Notes: generated by a model from the sequence alone, not told the origin. A stretch of DNA of 44,702 nucleotides from Candidatus Gastranaerophilales bacterium (GCA_944325905.1 CALVBY010000007.1:1-44702); one strand, 5' to 3'. Positions 34,913-43,520 are shown, counted from the stretch's first letter. Made by a program: numbers and translations.

Positions 34913-36488
34913 AGATAAAACAACCAGCGTATTAAAAGCAGCTTGGCTTATTGCTATTGTTACGATATTTAGTAAGCTAATAGGCTTTATAAGAGATGTT
35001 ATTATTGCAAAATATTATGGGACATCTCTTGTATCAGATGCTTATTTTTATGCGTATCAAATTCCGGCACTTTCGATAATATTATTAGGCGGTGTTGGCG
35101 GGCCGTTTCATAGTGCTACAGTAGCTGTTTTTTCCAAACTTATTCCAAATTTAAGAGAAAAACCGGCAGACGAAGTCAGAAAGTTGTTTTCTACGTTTAT
35201 GACAACAACTATTTTGTTCTTCACTGTTTTGGCGGTTATATGTTACTTTTTTGCACACCCTATTATGAGTGTTATTGCATCAGGTGGTAGTGCAGAATTG
35301 GTTAATTTGGCGGCAGAACACTTGAAGATAATGTCACCTGTTTTGATAATTGGCGGGATTGTCGGAATTTATTACGGAATTCTTGTTACTTACAGATATT
35401 TTATGTTGCCGAACTTGTCACCGATTATTATGAGTTTGGTTATTATTGCAATGGTTGTTACTGCAAAAAGCGATAATGCAGGTGTTATTCTTGCATGGGC
35501 AACTACAATAGGTGCGGTTTGTCAATTTATACTTCAATATCCAAAAGTAAGACAATTGGGATTTAAATTTGTTCCTAATTTGGATGTTTTAAATAATGTA
35601 CAGTTTAAAAATATATGTGAGCTCCTTTTCCCTGCTGTTTTGAGTTCTACTGTCGGACAAATACACATATATGTCGATATGTTTTTTGCATCATCTTTAA
35701 AGGAAGGTGTTTGGACTGCAATAGGTTATGCAAACAGAGTTTTTCAGTTTCCTGTTGGAATTTTGGTTACGGCATTTTTGGTACCGTTATTCCCGATTTT
35801 TTCAAGACTTGTTGCTGATAACGATATGCAGGGAATAAAGAATTATTTTAACAAAGGTGTAGGTGTTTTATTTTTTGGTGCAATACCTATAATAATCGGG
35901 ATTTTGGTTCTTGGTTTTGATGGCATAAGATTGATTTTTGAAAGAGGTGCATTCGATGAGCGCGCAACGTATATGGTAACTGAGGCATTGTGGTTTTTGT
36001 CCTTTTCAATAATTCCTTATGTCTTTAGAGATAGTATAACAAGGGTTTATTATTCGTTTAATGATTCTGCAACACCTTTTGTTATAGCTTTTTCATCAAT
36101 TGTTTTAAAAGTTTTTATGAATATTATACTGATAAATGTTTTGCATATGGGAATTGGCGGAATTACACTTTCAACTTCACTTGTGACATTGTTTAATGCG
36201 TGTATGTTAGGCATTCTGATTTCTAAAAAAATAAAGTTGGATTACGGTATTTTGTTTAAAAATCTATTCAAGATGTGTATTGCTGGTTTTATAGTTTTTG
36301 TAATATGTACCGTAGCAGGCAACATTTTTGATTTATTTGTTGTTTTACCGAAATATGTATTTGAGATAACTAAAATCGCAATTGTTGGTGCAATTTGTTT
36401 GATTACTTATATTTGGTTAAATTTACTTTTAAAAATGGATTATGCGATTGAATTGTTTGATAGAGTAAGGGCTAAGATATGCAAATAA
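34896..36488 (+). CDS. murJ: lipid II flippase MurJ
   Basis: MurJ moves lipid II across the inner membrane for peptidoglycan assembly. The 530-residue protein has about 14 hydrophobic helices of the MATE/MOP fold and the family signature near the start, TIFSKLIGFIRDVIIAKYYG, followed by VSDAYFYAYQIP. FERGAFDERAT is also typical. It overlaps the end of the SpoIID gene and the start of tsaC, forming a wall/translation operon. Confidence 0.95.
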   Translation: MTTCSEDKTTSVLKAAWLIAIVTIFSKLIGFIRDVIIAKYYGTSLVSDAYFYAYQIPALSIILLGGVGGPFHSATVAVFSKLIPNLREKPADEVRKLFSTFMTTTILFFTVLAVICYFFAHPIMSVIASGGSAELVNLAAEHLKIMSPVLIIGGIVGIYYGILVTYRYFMLPNLSPIIMSLVIIAMVVTAKSDNAGVILAWATTIGAVCQFILQYPKVRQLGFKFVPNLDVLNNVQFKNICELLFPAVLSSTVGQIHIYVDMFFASSLKEGVWTAIGYANRVFQFPVGILVTAFLVPLFPIFSRLVADNDMQGIKNYFNKGVGVLFFGAIPIIIGILVLGFDGIRLIFERGAFDERATYMVTEALWFLSFSIIPYVFRDSITRVYYSFNDSATPFVIAFSSIVLKVFMNIILINVLHMGIGGITLSTSLVTLFNACMLGILISKKIKLDYGILFKNLFKMCIAGFIVFVICTVAGNIFDLFVVLPKYVFEITKIAIVGAICLITYIWLNLLLKMDYAIELFDRVRAKICK

Positions 36489-37069
36489 AAAATGAAAAAG
36501 AGATTGTTGAAGTATTAAATCAAGGTGGAGTTATAGCTTATGTAACAGACACGGTTTGGGGTTTGGGATGTCTGCCTCAAAATGAAAAAGCTGTGAAAAA
36601 AATCTATGAAATTAAAAAACGTGAAGCGCAAAAACCGCTTATATTGATGTCTAATGAGGTTTATAATCTCTTGGATTACGTTGAACCTATGCCTAAAATT
36701 GCTTGCAAGCTTATAAAAAAATATTTCCCGGGTGCTTTGACGTTGGTAGTGAAAAAGAGTAAGAATACGCCTGATTATATAACCTCCGGAATGGATACTG
36801 TCGGAATAAGGGTTCCGGATAATGAAGTTTTTAAAAGGATTTGTGAGATTATCCCTGGGCATGTGCTTGCAACAACCAGTGCAAATCTTTCACATCAACC
36901 TTCAGCAAAAACTTATGAACAGGCTTTTGAGAATATGGATGGCCTTGCGGACCTTGTCATTGAAGATTACGGTTGTAAATGTAAAGGGATGGAATCTACG
37001 GTTTGTGGTGTTTTCGGTGATGATTTGAAAATTTTCCGACAAGGTGCAATTAACATTTCGTTAGATTAG
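36479..37069 (+). CDS. tsaC: L-threonylcarbamoyladenylate synthase (Sua5/YrdC)
   Basis: TsaC makes threonylcarbamoyl-AMP from threonine, bicarbonate and ATP for the t6A modification at tRNA position 37. The 196-residue protein is a YrdC domain without the extra Sua5 part: VIAYVTDTVWGLGC, IKKREAQKPLILM, PGALTLVVKKS, VGIRVPDNE and ATTSANLSHQPSA. The usual YPTDTVYGLG motif has Val, Thr and Trp variants. It overlaps the end of murJ by ten bases. Confidence 0.93.
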   Translation: MQIKNEKEIVEVLNQGGVIAYVTDTVWGLGCLPQNEKAVKKIYEIKKREAQKPLILMSNEVYNLLDYVEPMPKIACKLIKKYFPGALTLVVKKSKNTPDYITSGMDTVGIRVPDNEVFKRICEIIPGHVLATTSANLSHQPSAKTYEQAFENMDGLADLVIEDYGCKCKGMESTVCGVFGDDLKIFRQGAINISLD

Positions 37070-37130
37070 GCAATTTTTCCTTTTAAAAATTCTTTATATA
37101 AATATAGGGGATTAATAAAAGGGGAATGTT

Positions 37131-38099
37131 TTGGCCAACGTAGCTAAAATAGGCGGTCTTGTTACAAAGGCTTTAAAATCATCAAATGCTCGGCAACTGG
37201 TTTATTCGACAGGAGGGAACCGAGGAATATTTTTTGATGCTTTTAAGGAGTTTAATTCAAGACCTCATATGGCAAAGAAACTCAGTAAGGATATTTTTGC
37301 CGCATCCGGAAAGGTTAAAGCTAATGCAGATGCTATATTGAAGCCTATTTGTGACGATTTGGGTGAATTTGGAAGCAGGTTGAAAAAAATTCCTAAGATA
37401 AACGGTAAAATTCCTAAAGCTATGAGTGAGCTGACGTTGGATGAATTTAAGGAATATTTAATGCTTGGCAAAGTGACTAACCTTATGGGGGACGGTTACG
37501 GTGCAAGGATTATAATAAATAATCCAAAGGATGTTCCAAAACTTATAAAACGTTTGATTAATCTTCATAATGAAGGTAAGATAAAAATTTCACTCGTTGA
37601 GAATTACAGAGGCAATAATATCAACCCTTATATAAACGGAAATTTTTTAAGGCAATTCGAAGAGTTGTCCTATAAAAGCATTGAAGGATTGGAACGACAT
37701 GTCAATGTTTTAAATAAGGTCAAAAAAGCCGGATATACAAGGGCGAATATGGATATATTTATCAATGGAGTAAAAACAGAGTTCCAAATCGGCGGGAAAT
37801 ATACAACCCGCTTTGGCGAAGTTGAGCATTATCTCTATGATATGCGAGGTTTTGGCAACCCTGATTTGAGTAAATTATCAAGTGAGCAAAGACAATTGTT
37901 CGATTTGATGAAAGAAAAATACATTCTTGTTGCTAAAAATAAGAAAACAGATAAAATTTATAATGATTATTTATCTGATATATGGAACAGGTTGAAGAAT
38001 GCTGAGGAAAAAGGTTTGCTATTCCCGGAATTGCCGGATCCGACTGAGGGTATTCCTAAAATTTTATCTATAAAAAATTTATTTAAACTGGATCATTGA
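37131..38099 (+). CDS. divergent RelA/SpoT-fold nucleotidyltransferase-like protein
   Basis: The 322-residue protein is not a standard alarmone synthase, but its centre follows the order of RelA/SpoT motifs: basic SRLKKIPK (82-89), DGYGARIII (121-129, the D-x-x-G-x-R signature), GYTRAN (201-206, like GYRSLH), EFQIG (217-221, like E-I-Q-I-R-T) and EVEHYLYD (230-237). The N-terminus (1-70) and the C-terminal helices are unknown, and there is no hydrolase, TGS or ACT domain. Translation begins at TTG 37131 after AAAGGGG. It is followed by a small gene with its own promoter; a toxin-immunity relation is possible but unproven. Confidence 0.5.
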   Translation: MANVAKIGGLVTKALKSSNARQLVYSTGGNRGIFFDAFKEFNSRPHMAKKLSKDIFAASGKVKANADAILKPICDDLGEFGSRLKKIPKINGKIPKAMSELTLDEFKEYLMLGKVTNLMGDGYGARIIINNPKDVPKLIKRLINLHNEGKIKISLVENYRGNNINPYINGNFLRQFEELSYKSIEGLERHVNVLNKVKKAGYTRANMDIFINGVKTEFQIGGKYTTRFGEVEHYLYDMRGFGNPDLSKLSSEQRQLFDLMKEKYILVAKNKKTDKIYNDYLSDIWNRLKNAEEKGLLFPELPDPTEGIPKILSIKNLFKLDH

Positions 38100-38112
38100 T
38101 TGTAACAAATTG

Positions 38113-38140
38113 TTGCTATTGTGTTCAAAAAAAATATTCT
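38113..38140 (+). promoter_or_regulatory. candidate promoter of the INFSA gene
   Basis: TTGCTA (38113-38118) and TATTCT (38135-38140) are 16 bases apart. The -10 touches the palindrome that follows. Confidence 0.4.
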
Positions 38141-38160
38141 CGAACTTTTAAAAGTTCGAG
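38139..38160. promoter_or_regulatory. perfect 22-bp palindrome overlapping the ribosome site
   Basis: CTCGAACTTTT is followed directly by its exact reverse complement. The right arm supplies most of the GAGG ribosome site of the gene at 38167, so it is placed to act as an operator or as an RNA hairpin that hides the site. No T run follows, so a terminator role is unlikely. Confidence 0.65.
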
Positions 38161-38166
38161 GTATTT

Positions 38167-38538
38167 ATGATAAATAATATTAATAACAATATAAATTTTT
38201 CGGCAAATGCAATAAATAATGTTAAACAAGCATGTACAGAGTTAAGTAGTAAGATTGGAAAAGATACTCATCCAAATGTTTCATTTGATGTTGTAGAATT
38301 GAACGGCAAAGCATTTTTATCAGTCCAACAACTTTTAACAAACAGAAATAAAGGTTTATTTTTAAAAATTATTAAAGGTAAAGATTCGGCATCTTCGATT
38401 ATTGCAGTCGGTGATGATGATAAGTTGAAAAGAATTATTCCAAAATCTGAAGAATTTGTAAGAGCAAAGCTAAAAGAGCTTGTTTCTGTTATGAAAAAAG
38501 CTGATACTAATGAAGCTAAAAGTTTAACAGATTTTTAG
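38167..38538 (+). CDS. small hypothetical protein with N-terminal INFSA
   Basis: The 123-residue protein starts MINNINNNINFSANAINN, an Asn/Ile-rich leader resembling the INFTG and NVNFEG starts of other hypotheticals here. A mixed alpha/beta part follows with a lysine-rich helical tail (FVRAKLKELVSVMKKAD). No signal peptide or membrane segment is visible. The ATG follows GAGG from the palindrome. It is tail to tail with mtnA. Confidence 0.65.
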   Translation: MINNINNNINFSANAINNVKQACTELSSKIGKDTHPNVSFDVVELNGKAFLSVQQLLTNRNKGLFLKIIKGKDSASSIIAVGDDDKLKRIIPKSEEFVRAKLKELVSVMKKADTNEAKSLTDF

Positions 38539-38541
38539 TTG

Positions 38542-39600
38542 TTATCTTTTAAATGCCTCTGCAATTGATTTTTGATAATCCGGTCTTAATATTCCAACTT
38601 CTGTTATAATTCCGGTTATTAGTTCGTGTGGTGTAACATCAAATCCAGGATTGATTATTTTTACCCCATCTGCACATATTGATTTTCCGTTTATGTGTGT
38701 AACTTCATCGTGTGAGCGTTCTTCAATCGGAATTTCATCACCTGTTTTGATGCTTGTATCTATTGTAGATAGTGGTGCTGCAATATAAAACGGAATATTG
38801 TGGTATTTTGCGGCAATTGCAACTGTATAGGTGCCAATTTTGTTAGCGGTATCACCATTTGCAGCAATTCTATCTGCACCAACAACAACCATATCAATCA
38901 TTCCTTTTTTCATAAAATATGAGCACATACCGTCAGTTATCAAGGTTGTGGGAATTCCATCCATTGTAAGTTCAAGAGTAGTGATTCTTGCACCTTGTTG
39001 ACGTGGACGTGTTTCGTCTGCAAAAACTTGTATTGTAGGATCATTTGCAAATGCTGAACGGACTACGCCTAATGCTGTTCCATAACCTACAGTTGCAAGA
39101 GCACCTGCATTGCAGTGGGTAAGGATTGTTGCACCTTTTGGAACAACTTCTGCACCGTAATCACCTATTTTTTTGTTTATTTCAATGTCTTCATTTTCAA
39201 GTTTTATACCGTTTTGTTTTAATTCTTCTATTATGCCTTTTATGTCCGATTTTGAATTTTTGATTACTTCTTTTTGCTTTTCTACAGCCCACATTAGGTT
39301 TACGGCTGTTGGACGAGATGTTGCCATATAATCAGCTTTTTCAAGTAGTTTTTTTACAAAATCTTCACGAGACAAACTTTCCTTGGCAATTTCTTGAGCG
39401 TAAAGTACAACGCCATGAGCGCCTGCAATTCCGATTGCCGGTGCTCCTCTTACAATCATGGTTTTTATTGCGTCAAACATTTCTTGGCCTGTTTTTATGT
39501 CAACGTATTTAAATTCATATGGAAAAAGAGTTTGATCCACCATTCTTGAATAATTGTCAATCCATTGTATAGTTCTTATTTTTGATTTGAATTCAGTCAT
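38542..39600 (-). CDS. mtnA: S-methyl-5-thioribose-1-phosphate isomerase
   Basis: MtnA converts methylthioribose-1-phosphate to the ribulose form in methionine salvage. The 352-residue protein has the eIF2B-like isomerase fold: RGAPAIGIAGAHGVVLYA, RPTAVNLMWAVEK, THCNAGALATVGYGTALGV with the catalytic Cys, DETRPRQQGARITTLEL and VVGADRIAANGDTANKIGTY with the catalytic Asp. GAGGAAATA precedes the ATG. Other salvage genes are not in the window, so the in vivo pathway is unproven. Confidence 0.93.
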   Translation of the reverse strand: MTEFKSKIRTIQWIDNYSRMVDQTLFPYEFKYVDIKTGQEMFDAIKTMIVRGAPAIGIAGAHGVVLYAQEIAKESLSREDFVKKLLEKADYMATSRPTAVNLMWAVEKQKEVIKNSKSDIKGIIEELKQNGIKLENEDIEINKKIGDYGAEVVPKGATILTHCNAGALATVGYGTALGVVRSAFANDPTIQVFADETRPRQQGARITTLELTMDGIPTTLITDGMCSYFMKKGMIDMVVVGADRIAANGDTANKIGTYTVAIAAKYHNIPFYIAAPLSTIDTSIKTGDEIPIEERSHDEVTHINGKSICADGVKIINPGFDVTPHELITGIITEVGILRPDYQKSIAEAFKR

Positions 39601-39607
39601 TATTTCC

Positions 39608-40081
39608 TCACTTTAATTTAAAATGTTCATCTTCGTCTTTTTGGTTTAACATTTGGAAAAAATCAATACCGTAGTACGTTAAAAATCCCGAGAAAGCATT
39701 TATTGTTGCAGAAAGCACTCCCATAAATATAACAAGAACTGTAATCAATCCAAAACTTGCATTGCTTAGTGCCATTGAAACTCCGTAATTTGGATAGATT
39801 TGAAGTAATTTTGCAAGAGCAATAATCAAAGGCATATAAAATACTGAAAATCCGATAAATGCGACAAATCCAATGATTGCACCTAAAACAGCACTTTCTT
39901 GAACTGTATTAATCTTCAACATCTCAAGTTTTGTCATAAAAATGATTACAATTGTTGATGAAATACACATCAAAATCCAAAAAGCAATATCTCCTATGTA
40001 TGGAATTGCCGTAATAACACCCAGCGCTGCCCCTAAAAATAAACTAAGCAAGCAAATCTTTTTTAAAACATTCTTGTTCAT
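39608..40081 (-). CDS. four-helix integral membrane protein
   Basis: The 157-residue protein is unrecognised. It has about four long hydrophobic segments (near residues 10-30, 33-50, 65-95 and 108-135) and a short acidic cytoplasmic-type tail (NQKDEDEHFKLK). Its ATG overlaps the ruvC stop by four bases (ATGA), so it is translated with ruvC, and mtnA follows seven bases later. No transport motif is recognised. Confidence 0.75.
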   Translation of the reverse strand: MNKNVLKKICLLSLFLGAALGVITAIPYIGDIAFWILMCISSTIVIIFMTKLEMLKINTVQESAVLGAIIGFVAFIGFSVFYMPLIIALAKLLQIYPNYGVSMALSNASFGLITVLVIFMGVLSATINAFSGFLTYYGIDFFQMLNQKDEDEHFKLK

Positions 40082-40548
40082 ATATTACTCCTTGTGTGAC
40101 AAATTGCAATTGCAATAGAGTCAACAGTGTCATCAAGTTTGGGTAAATTATCAATTCCAAGTGACAATTTTACCATATGTTCAACTTCTTTTTTGTCAGC
40201 TCTGCCGTATCCGGTTAATACTTGCTTGACCTCCATTGGAGTGTATTCGTATATGGGTATTCCATACTTTTCAAGTACGGTTAAAATAACCCCTCTGGCA
40301 TGTGATACGGGCATAACGGTTGTTTGATTTTTAAAATAAAACAACTTTTCAATAGCAGCCTCGTCAGGTTGATATTTTTCGACAATTGTTTCCATATCCT
40401 CAAATATTTCTAACAATCTTTTAGATTCCCTGTCGTCTTTTGATGTTTGAATTGAACCGGAATGAAGCAGCTTAACATTTTCACCATCAAAATCTACGAT
40501 GCTGTAACCTACAATTGCCATACCAGGATCTATACCTAAAATCTTCAT
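40078..40548 (-). CDS. ruvC: Holliday junction resolvase RuvC
   Basis: RuvC cuts Holliday junctions after RuvAB branch migration. The 156-residue protein has the RNase H-like active site: GIDPG (Asp near 6), IEKLFYFKN (Glu) and the C-terminal acidic pair in KLDDTVDSIAIAICH. ATG 40548 is chosen because TATACT (40555-40560, extended -10) ends six bases before it; a longer in-frame ORF from 40587 would start upstream of that promoter. Confidence 0.95.
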   Translation of the reverse strand: MKILGIDPGMAIVGYSIVDFDGENVKLLHSGSIQTSKDDRESKRLLEIFEDMETIVEKYQPDEAAIEKLFYFKNQTTVMPVSHARGVILTVLEKYGIPIYEYTPMEVKQVLTGYGRADKKEVEHMVKLSLGIDNLPKLDDTVDSIAIAICHTRSNI

Positions 40549-40580
40549 AAAGTTAGTATAACATAAAAAGTTATGAAATT

Positions 40581-41330
40581 TTACCAAGGATAATCATCCG
40601 CAAATTTCCAGCCGTCAATTTGAACTAAAACTGTACAATATAAGTTATCGTAAATATTACCTTCAGGATTTTTACTACATTTTTCAAGCATTGTGTTTCG
40701 ATTACTACCTGATCCACAGGTTGTTAACTTATTTTTAGATGTAGATAATTGTACCATATAGAAGTCTCGACCAAGTATATTAGGTCCTGTTGTACCATTT
40801 ACGTCAATATAAATTATTGGATCTGTAATGTATTTAGTAGTTGTACCATCTACTTCTGTTCTGCCACCATTATACCCAAAGAATAAAGTACATCCGTTAT
40901 TCAATTCTACAGTGTAAATTTCCAGATTATCGTTATAATATGTCCGGCCATCTTTGCTTTTATAACCAGAATAACCTGCATCTTTTATTTTAATCCAACC
41001 ATAGTTTTTGGCAACTTTGAGGTATGGCAAAAAATATTTTTCAGCATATTGTTTTACATATTGTGAATTATTGCCACCTGGTGCGATGGTTGTCCCATAA
41101 TTTTTTTGATAACTCCAAGTTGAGACATCTCCATACTCAACTTGTGCCATTTTAACGGCATTAGATAGTACACCGAAAGTTTGGGATAGTCTTGATGCGA
41201 ATTCACGTTTTTGATAATTGACAATTAAGGTCGGAATTGTCAAAGCTGCAATAATTCCAATTATAGCTAAGGTAATCAAAACTTCAGCAAGTGTAAAAGC
41301 ATGAAAATGCTTAAATTTATAATTCATCAT
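40581..41330 (-). CDS. type IV pilin-like protein
   Basis: The 249-residue protein has MMNYKFKHFHA before FTLAEVLITLAIIG, a prepilin N-terminus with Phe +1 and Glu +5, but Ala instead of Gly at -1. The soluble part has IYIDVNGTTGPNILGRDFYM, the motif shared by all three pilin genes here, and late cysteines. The last part reads VQIDGWKFADDYPW. ATG 41330 (or the adjacent ATG 41327) is six bases from a perfect promoter; a GTG at 41354 lies inside that promoter. It is the only uninterrupted pilin gene in the window. It may be a minor pilin or pseudopilin; no assembly genes are nearby. Confidence 0.85.
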   Translation of the reverse strand: MMNYKFKHFHAFTLAEVLITLAIIGIIAALTIPTLIVNYQKREFASRLSQTFGVLSNAVKMAQVEYGDVSTWSYQKNYGTTIAPGGNNSQYVKQYAEKYFLPYLKVAKNYGWIKIKDAGYSGYKSKDGRTYYNDNLEIYTVELNNGCTLFFGYNGGRTEVDGTTTKYITDPIIYIDVNGTTGPNILGRDFYMVQLSTSKNKLTTCGSGSNRNTMLEKCSKNPEGNIYDNLYCTVLVQIDGWKFADDYPW

Positions 41331-41336
41331 ACCAGA

Positions 41337-41365
41337 ATTATAGTTATGGTTCACGAATTTGTCAA
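41337..41365 (-). promoter_or_regulatory. consensus promoter, leaderless pilin start
   Basis: On the minus strand TTGACA (41360-41365) and TATAAT (41337-41342) are perfect consensus with 17-base spacing, ending six bases before the pilin ATG. The layout is identical to that at 16874-16902. Confidence 0.8.
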
Positions 41366-41377
41366 GTCGTGTAAAAC

Positions 41378-41443
41378 CTAAAGACCGGGCACGAATCGGG
41401 GGGGGGCGACTATCTGAACCGCTTTTGTATCAATCGTTTTCAT
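41378..41443 (-). other. Shine-Dalgarno-led leader ORF with C9 tract, out of frame with the pilin
   Basis: ATG 41443 follows AAAGGAG with six-base spacing. The 21-codon frame reads MKTIDTKAVQIVAPP and ends at TAG (41380-41378). A run of nine C bases lies at codons 13-16. Adding one C (or losing two) would shift the frame into an open path through to the pilin. This is the same plan as the leader at 16810-16908, where nine G bases give an in-frame fusion. Confidence 0.5.
41398..41406 (-). repeat. C9 homopolymer tract (G9 on plus strand)
   Basis: Nine identical bases lie inside the leader ORF, 32 bases before the pilin promoter. It is the second such tract in the window, and both are upstream of pilin genes. 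Confidence 0.8.
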
Positions 41444-41494
41444 ACAAATCTCCTTTCCCTCTATTAAAGATTATTTTGCATATTTTGTCAAGTA

Positions 41495-41525
41495 AAAAGG
41501 CAGGTTTTTTAAAACCTGCCTTTTT
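41495..41525. terminator. bidirectional terminator after dnaK
   Basis: AAAAAGGCAGGTTTT pairs with AAAACCTGCCTTTTT. It lies just past the dnaK stop on the minus strand and separates dnaK from the pilin leader. Confidence 0.9.
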
Positions 41526-41542
41526 CGTTATTGTTTTAATCT

Positions 41543-43384
41543 TTATTCTTTAGTATATTCAGCGTCAATTACGTCATCGTCTGAATTTTTTGTTTCTTCT
41601 GATGAAGCATTTTCACTGTTTGCTGATTGAGCGTTTTCGCCTTCTTTTTGAACCGCTTCGTAAGCCTTTTGAGAAATACCAAACATTGTTTGTTGCAATT
41701 CATCTGATAATTTCTTCAATTCATCAGCAGGTTTGTTTTCATCAATTGCTTTTTGAAGAGCTTCTTTTTGTTCATTCAATTTGGTTTGATCAGCTGGGTC
41801 AATTTTGCCTTCGAAATCTTTTACAATTCTTTCAGCTGAGCTGATTAAACTTGCTGCATTGTTTTTAGTTTCAGCTTCTTCTTTTTTCTTCTTATCTTCA
41901 GCAGCGTTAGCTTCTGCTTCTTTAACCATCTTATCAATATCTGCTTCAGAAAGGTTAGAAGAGTTTGTGATTGTAATTTTTTGTTCTTTATTTGTAGCTT
42001 TATCTTTAGCTGAAACGTTTACAATACCGTTTGCATCGATATCAAATGTAACTTCGATTTGAGGCAAACCTCTCATTGCAGGTGGAATACCGTCAAGTCT
42101 GAACATACCTAATGATTTGTTATCTCTTGCCATTGGTCTTTCACCTTGAAGTACGTGAATATCAACGGCAGTTTGGTTGTTTTCAGCTGTTGAGAACACT
42201 TGTGATTTAGAAACAGGGATTGTTGTGTTTCTTGGAACCAAAGGAGTCATAACGCCACCCAAAGTTTCAATACCTAATGTCAAAGGTGTTACATCCAACA
42301 ATACAATGTCTTTAACTTCACCGGCCAATACTCCTGCTTGAATTGCAGCACCTACTGCAACTACTTCATCAGGGTTAACTGATTGGTTAGGCTCTTTGCC
42401 TGTGTATTCTTTAACCAACTGTTGAACAGCAGGGATTCTTGAAGAACCACCAACCAATACAACTTCGTTGATATCAGCTTTTGTAACGCCTGCATCTTTC
42501 AACGCATTTTCAACCGGTGTTTTACATCTGTTTAACAAATCACGGCTCAAGTCTTCGAATTTGGCTCTTGTTAAGTTCAAATCCAAGTGTTTAGGGCCGT
42601 TTGCATCAGCTGTAATGAATGGCAAGTTGATATTTGTTTCCATAACTGATGACAACTCGCATTTTGCCTTTTCAGCAGCTTCTTTTACACGTTGCATAGC
42701 TTGTTTGTCGTTACGAAGATCAATACCTTCTTGTTTTTTGAATTCATCGCACATCCAATCCATAATCTTTTGGTCGAAGTCATCACCGCCTAAGTGAGTA
42801 TCACCTGATGTTGAAAGAACTTCGTGAACACCATCACCGATTTCAAGGATAGATACATCGAATGTACCGCCGCCTAAGTCAAATACCAAAACTTTTTCAG
42901 ATTTTTCTTTTTCAAGTCCGTAAGCCAAAGCAGCTGCGGTTGGTTCGTTTACGATACGTAAAACGTCTAAGCCTGCAATTTTACCTGCATCTTTTGTTGC
43001 TTGTCTTTGAGCATCATTAAAGTAAGCAGGAACTGTGATTACGGCAGAAGTAACTTTTTCTCCCAAGTATGCACTTGCATCATCTGCTAATTTTCTCAAA
43101 ATCATTGCAGAAATTTCTTGTGGAGTATAGTCTTTTCCGTCAATATTTACTTTATAATCATCGCCCATGTGTCTTTTAATTGATGCGATTGTTTTATCAG
43201 GATTCAAGATAGCTTGACGTTTTGCAAGCTGTCCGACAAGTCTTTCGCCTGTTTTAGAAAAACCAACGATTGAAGGGGTTGTACGAGAACCTTCTGCGTT
43301 GGCAATAACGGTTGGTTTACCACCTTCCATGACAGCTACAACTGAGTTTGTTGTACCTAAGTCAATACCTATTGTTTTTGCCAT
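41543..43384 (-). CDS. dnaK: chaperone DnaK (Hsp70)
   Basis: DnaK binds and releases unfolded proteins through an ATP cycle with DnaJ and GrpE. The 613-residue protein has the nucleotide domain ([43 protein letters not shown]), the linker [14 protein letters not shown], the substrate domain and a lid ending in a low-complexity tail with [27 protein letters not shown] precedes the ATG. It is monocistronic, separate from grpE-dnaJ, and no CIRCE operator is visible upstream. Confidence 0.98.
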   Translation of the reverse strand: MAKTIGIDLGTTNSVVAVMEGGKPTVIANAEGSRTTPSIVGFSKTGERLVGQLAKRQAILNPDKTIASIKRHMGDDYKVNIDGKDYTPQEISAMILRKLADDASAYLGEKVTSAVITVPAYFNDAQRQATKDAGKIAGLDVLRIVNEPTAAALAYGLEKEKSEKVLVFDLGGGTFDVSILEIGDGVHEVLSTSGDTHLGGDDFDQKIMDWMCDEFKKQEGIDLRNDKQAMQRVKEAAEKAKCELSSVMETNINLPFITADANGPKHLDLNLTRAKFEDLSRDLLNRCKTPVENALKDAGVTKADINEVVLVGGSSRIPAVQQLVKEYTGKEPNQSVNPDEVVAVGAAIQAGVLAGEVKDIVLLDVTPLTLGIETLGGVMTPLVPRNTTIPVSKSQVFSTAENNQTAVDIHVLQGERPMARDNKSLGMFRLDGIPPAMRGLPQIEVTFDIDANGIVNVSAKDKATNKEQKITITNSSNLSEADIDKMVKEAEANAAEDKKKKEEAETKNNAASLISSAERIVKDFEGKIDPADQTKLNEQKEALQKAIDENKPADELKKLSDELQQTMFGISQKAYEAVQKEGENAQSANSENASSEETKNSDDDVIDAEYTKE

Positions 43385-43488
43385 AATTTATCTCCTTTTC
43401 ATGTAATTTGTCTTTTTATATTATCGTTATAACATCGTTTTTTTTAAATCATTAAAAAATAAACAAAAAATTAATATTTTTATAATGT

Positions 43489-43512
43489 AAAAAGACTCTG
43501 CTTTTGCAGAGC
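43489..43512 (-). terminator. terminator of the small lipoprotein gene
   Basis: CTCTGC and GCAGAG pair around a four-base loop, and on the minus strand TCTTTTT follows. Confidence 0.8.
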
Positions 43513-43520
43513 CTTTTGCG

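Noticed and set aside
41359-41553. Plus-strand ORF covering the C9/G9 tract and terminator
   Set aside because: It lies antisense to the leader ORF and runs through a terminator; no ribosome site is visible.
43385-43470. CIRCE/HrcA operator upstream of dnaK or grpE
   Set aside because: I looked for TTAGCACTC-N9-GAGTGCTAA and found nothing close at either gene.
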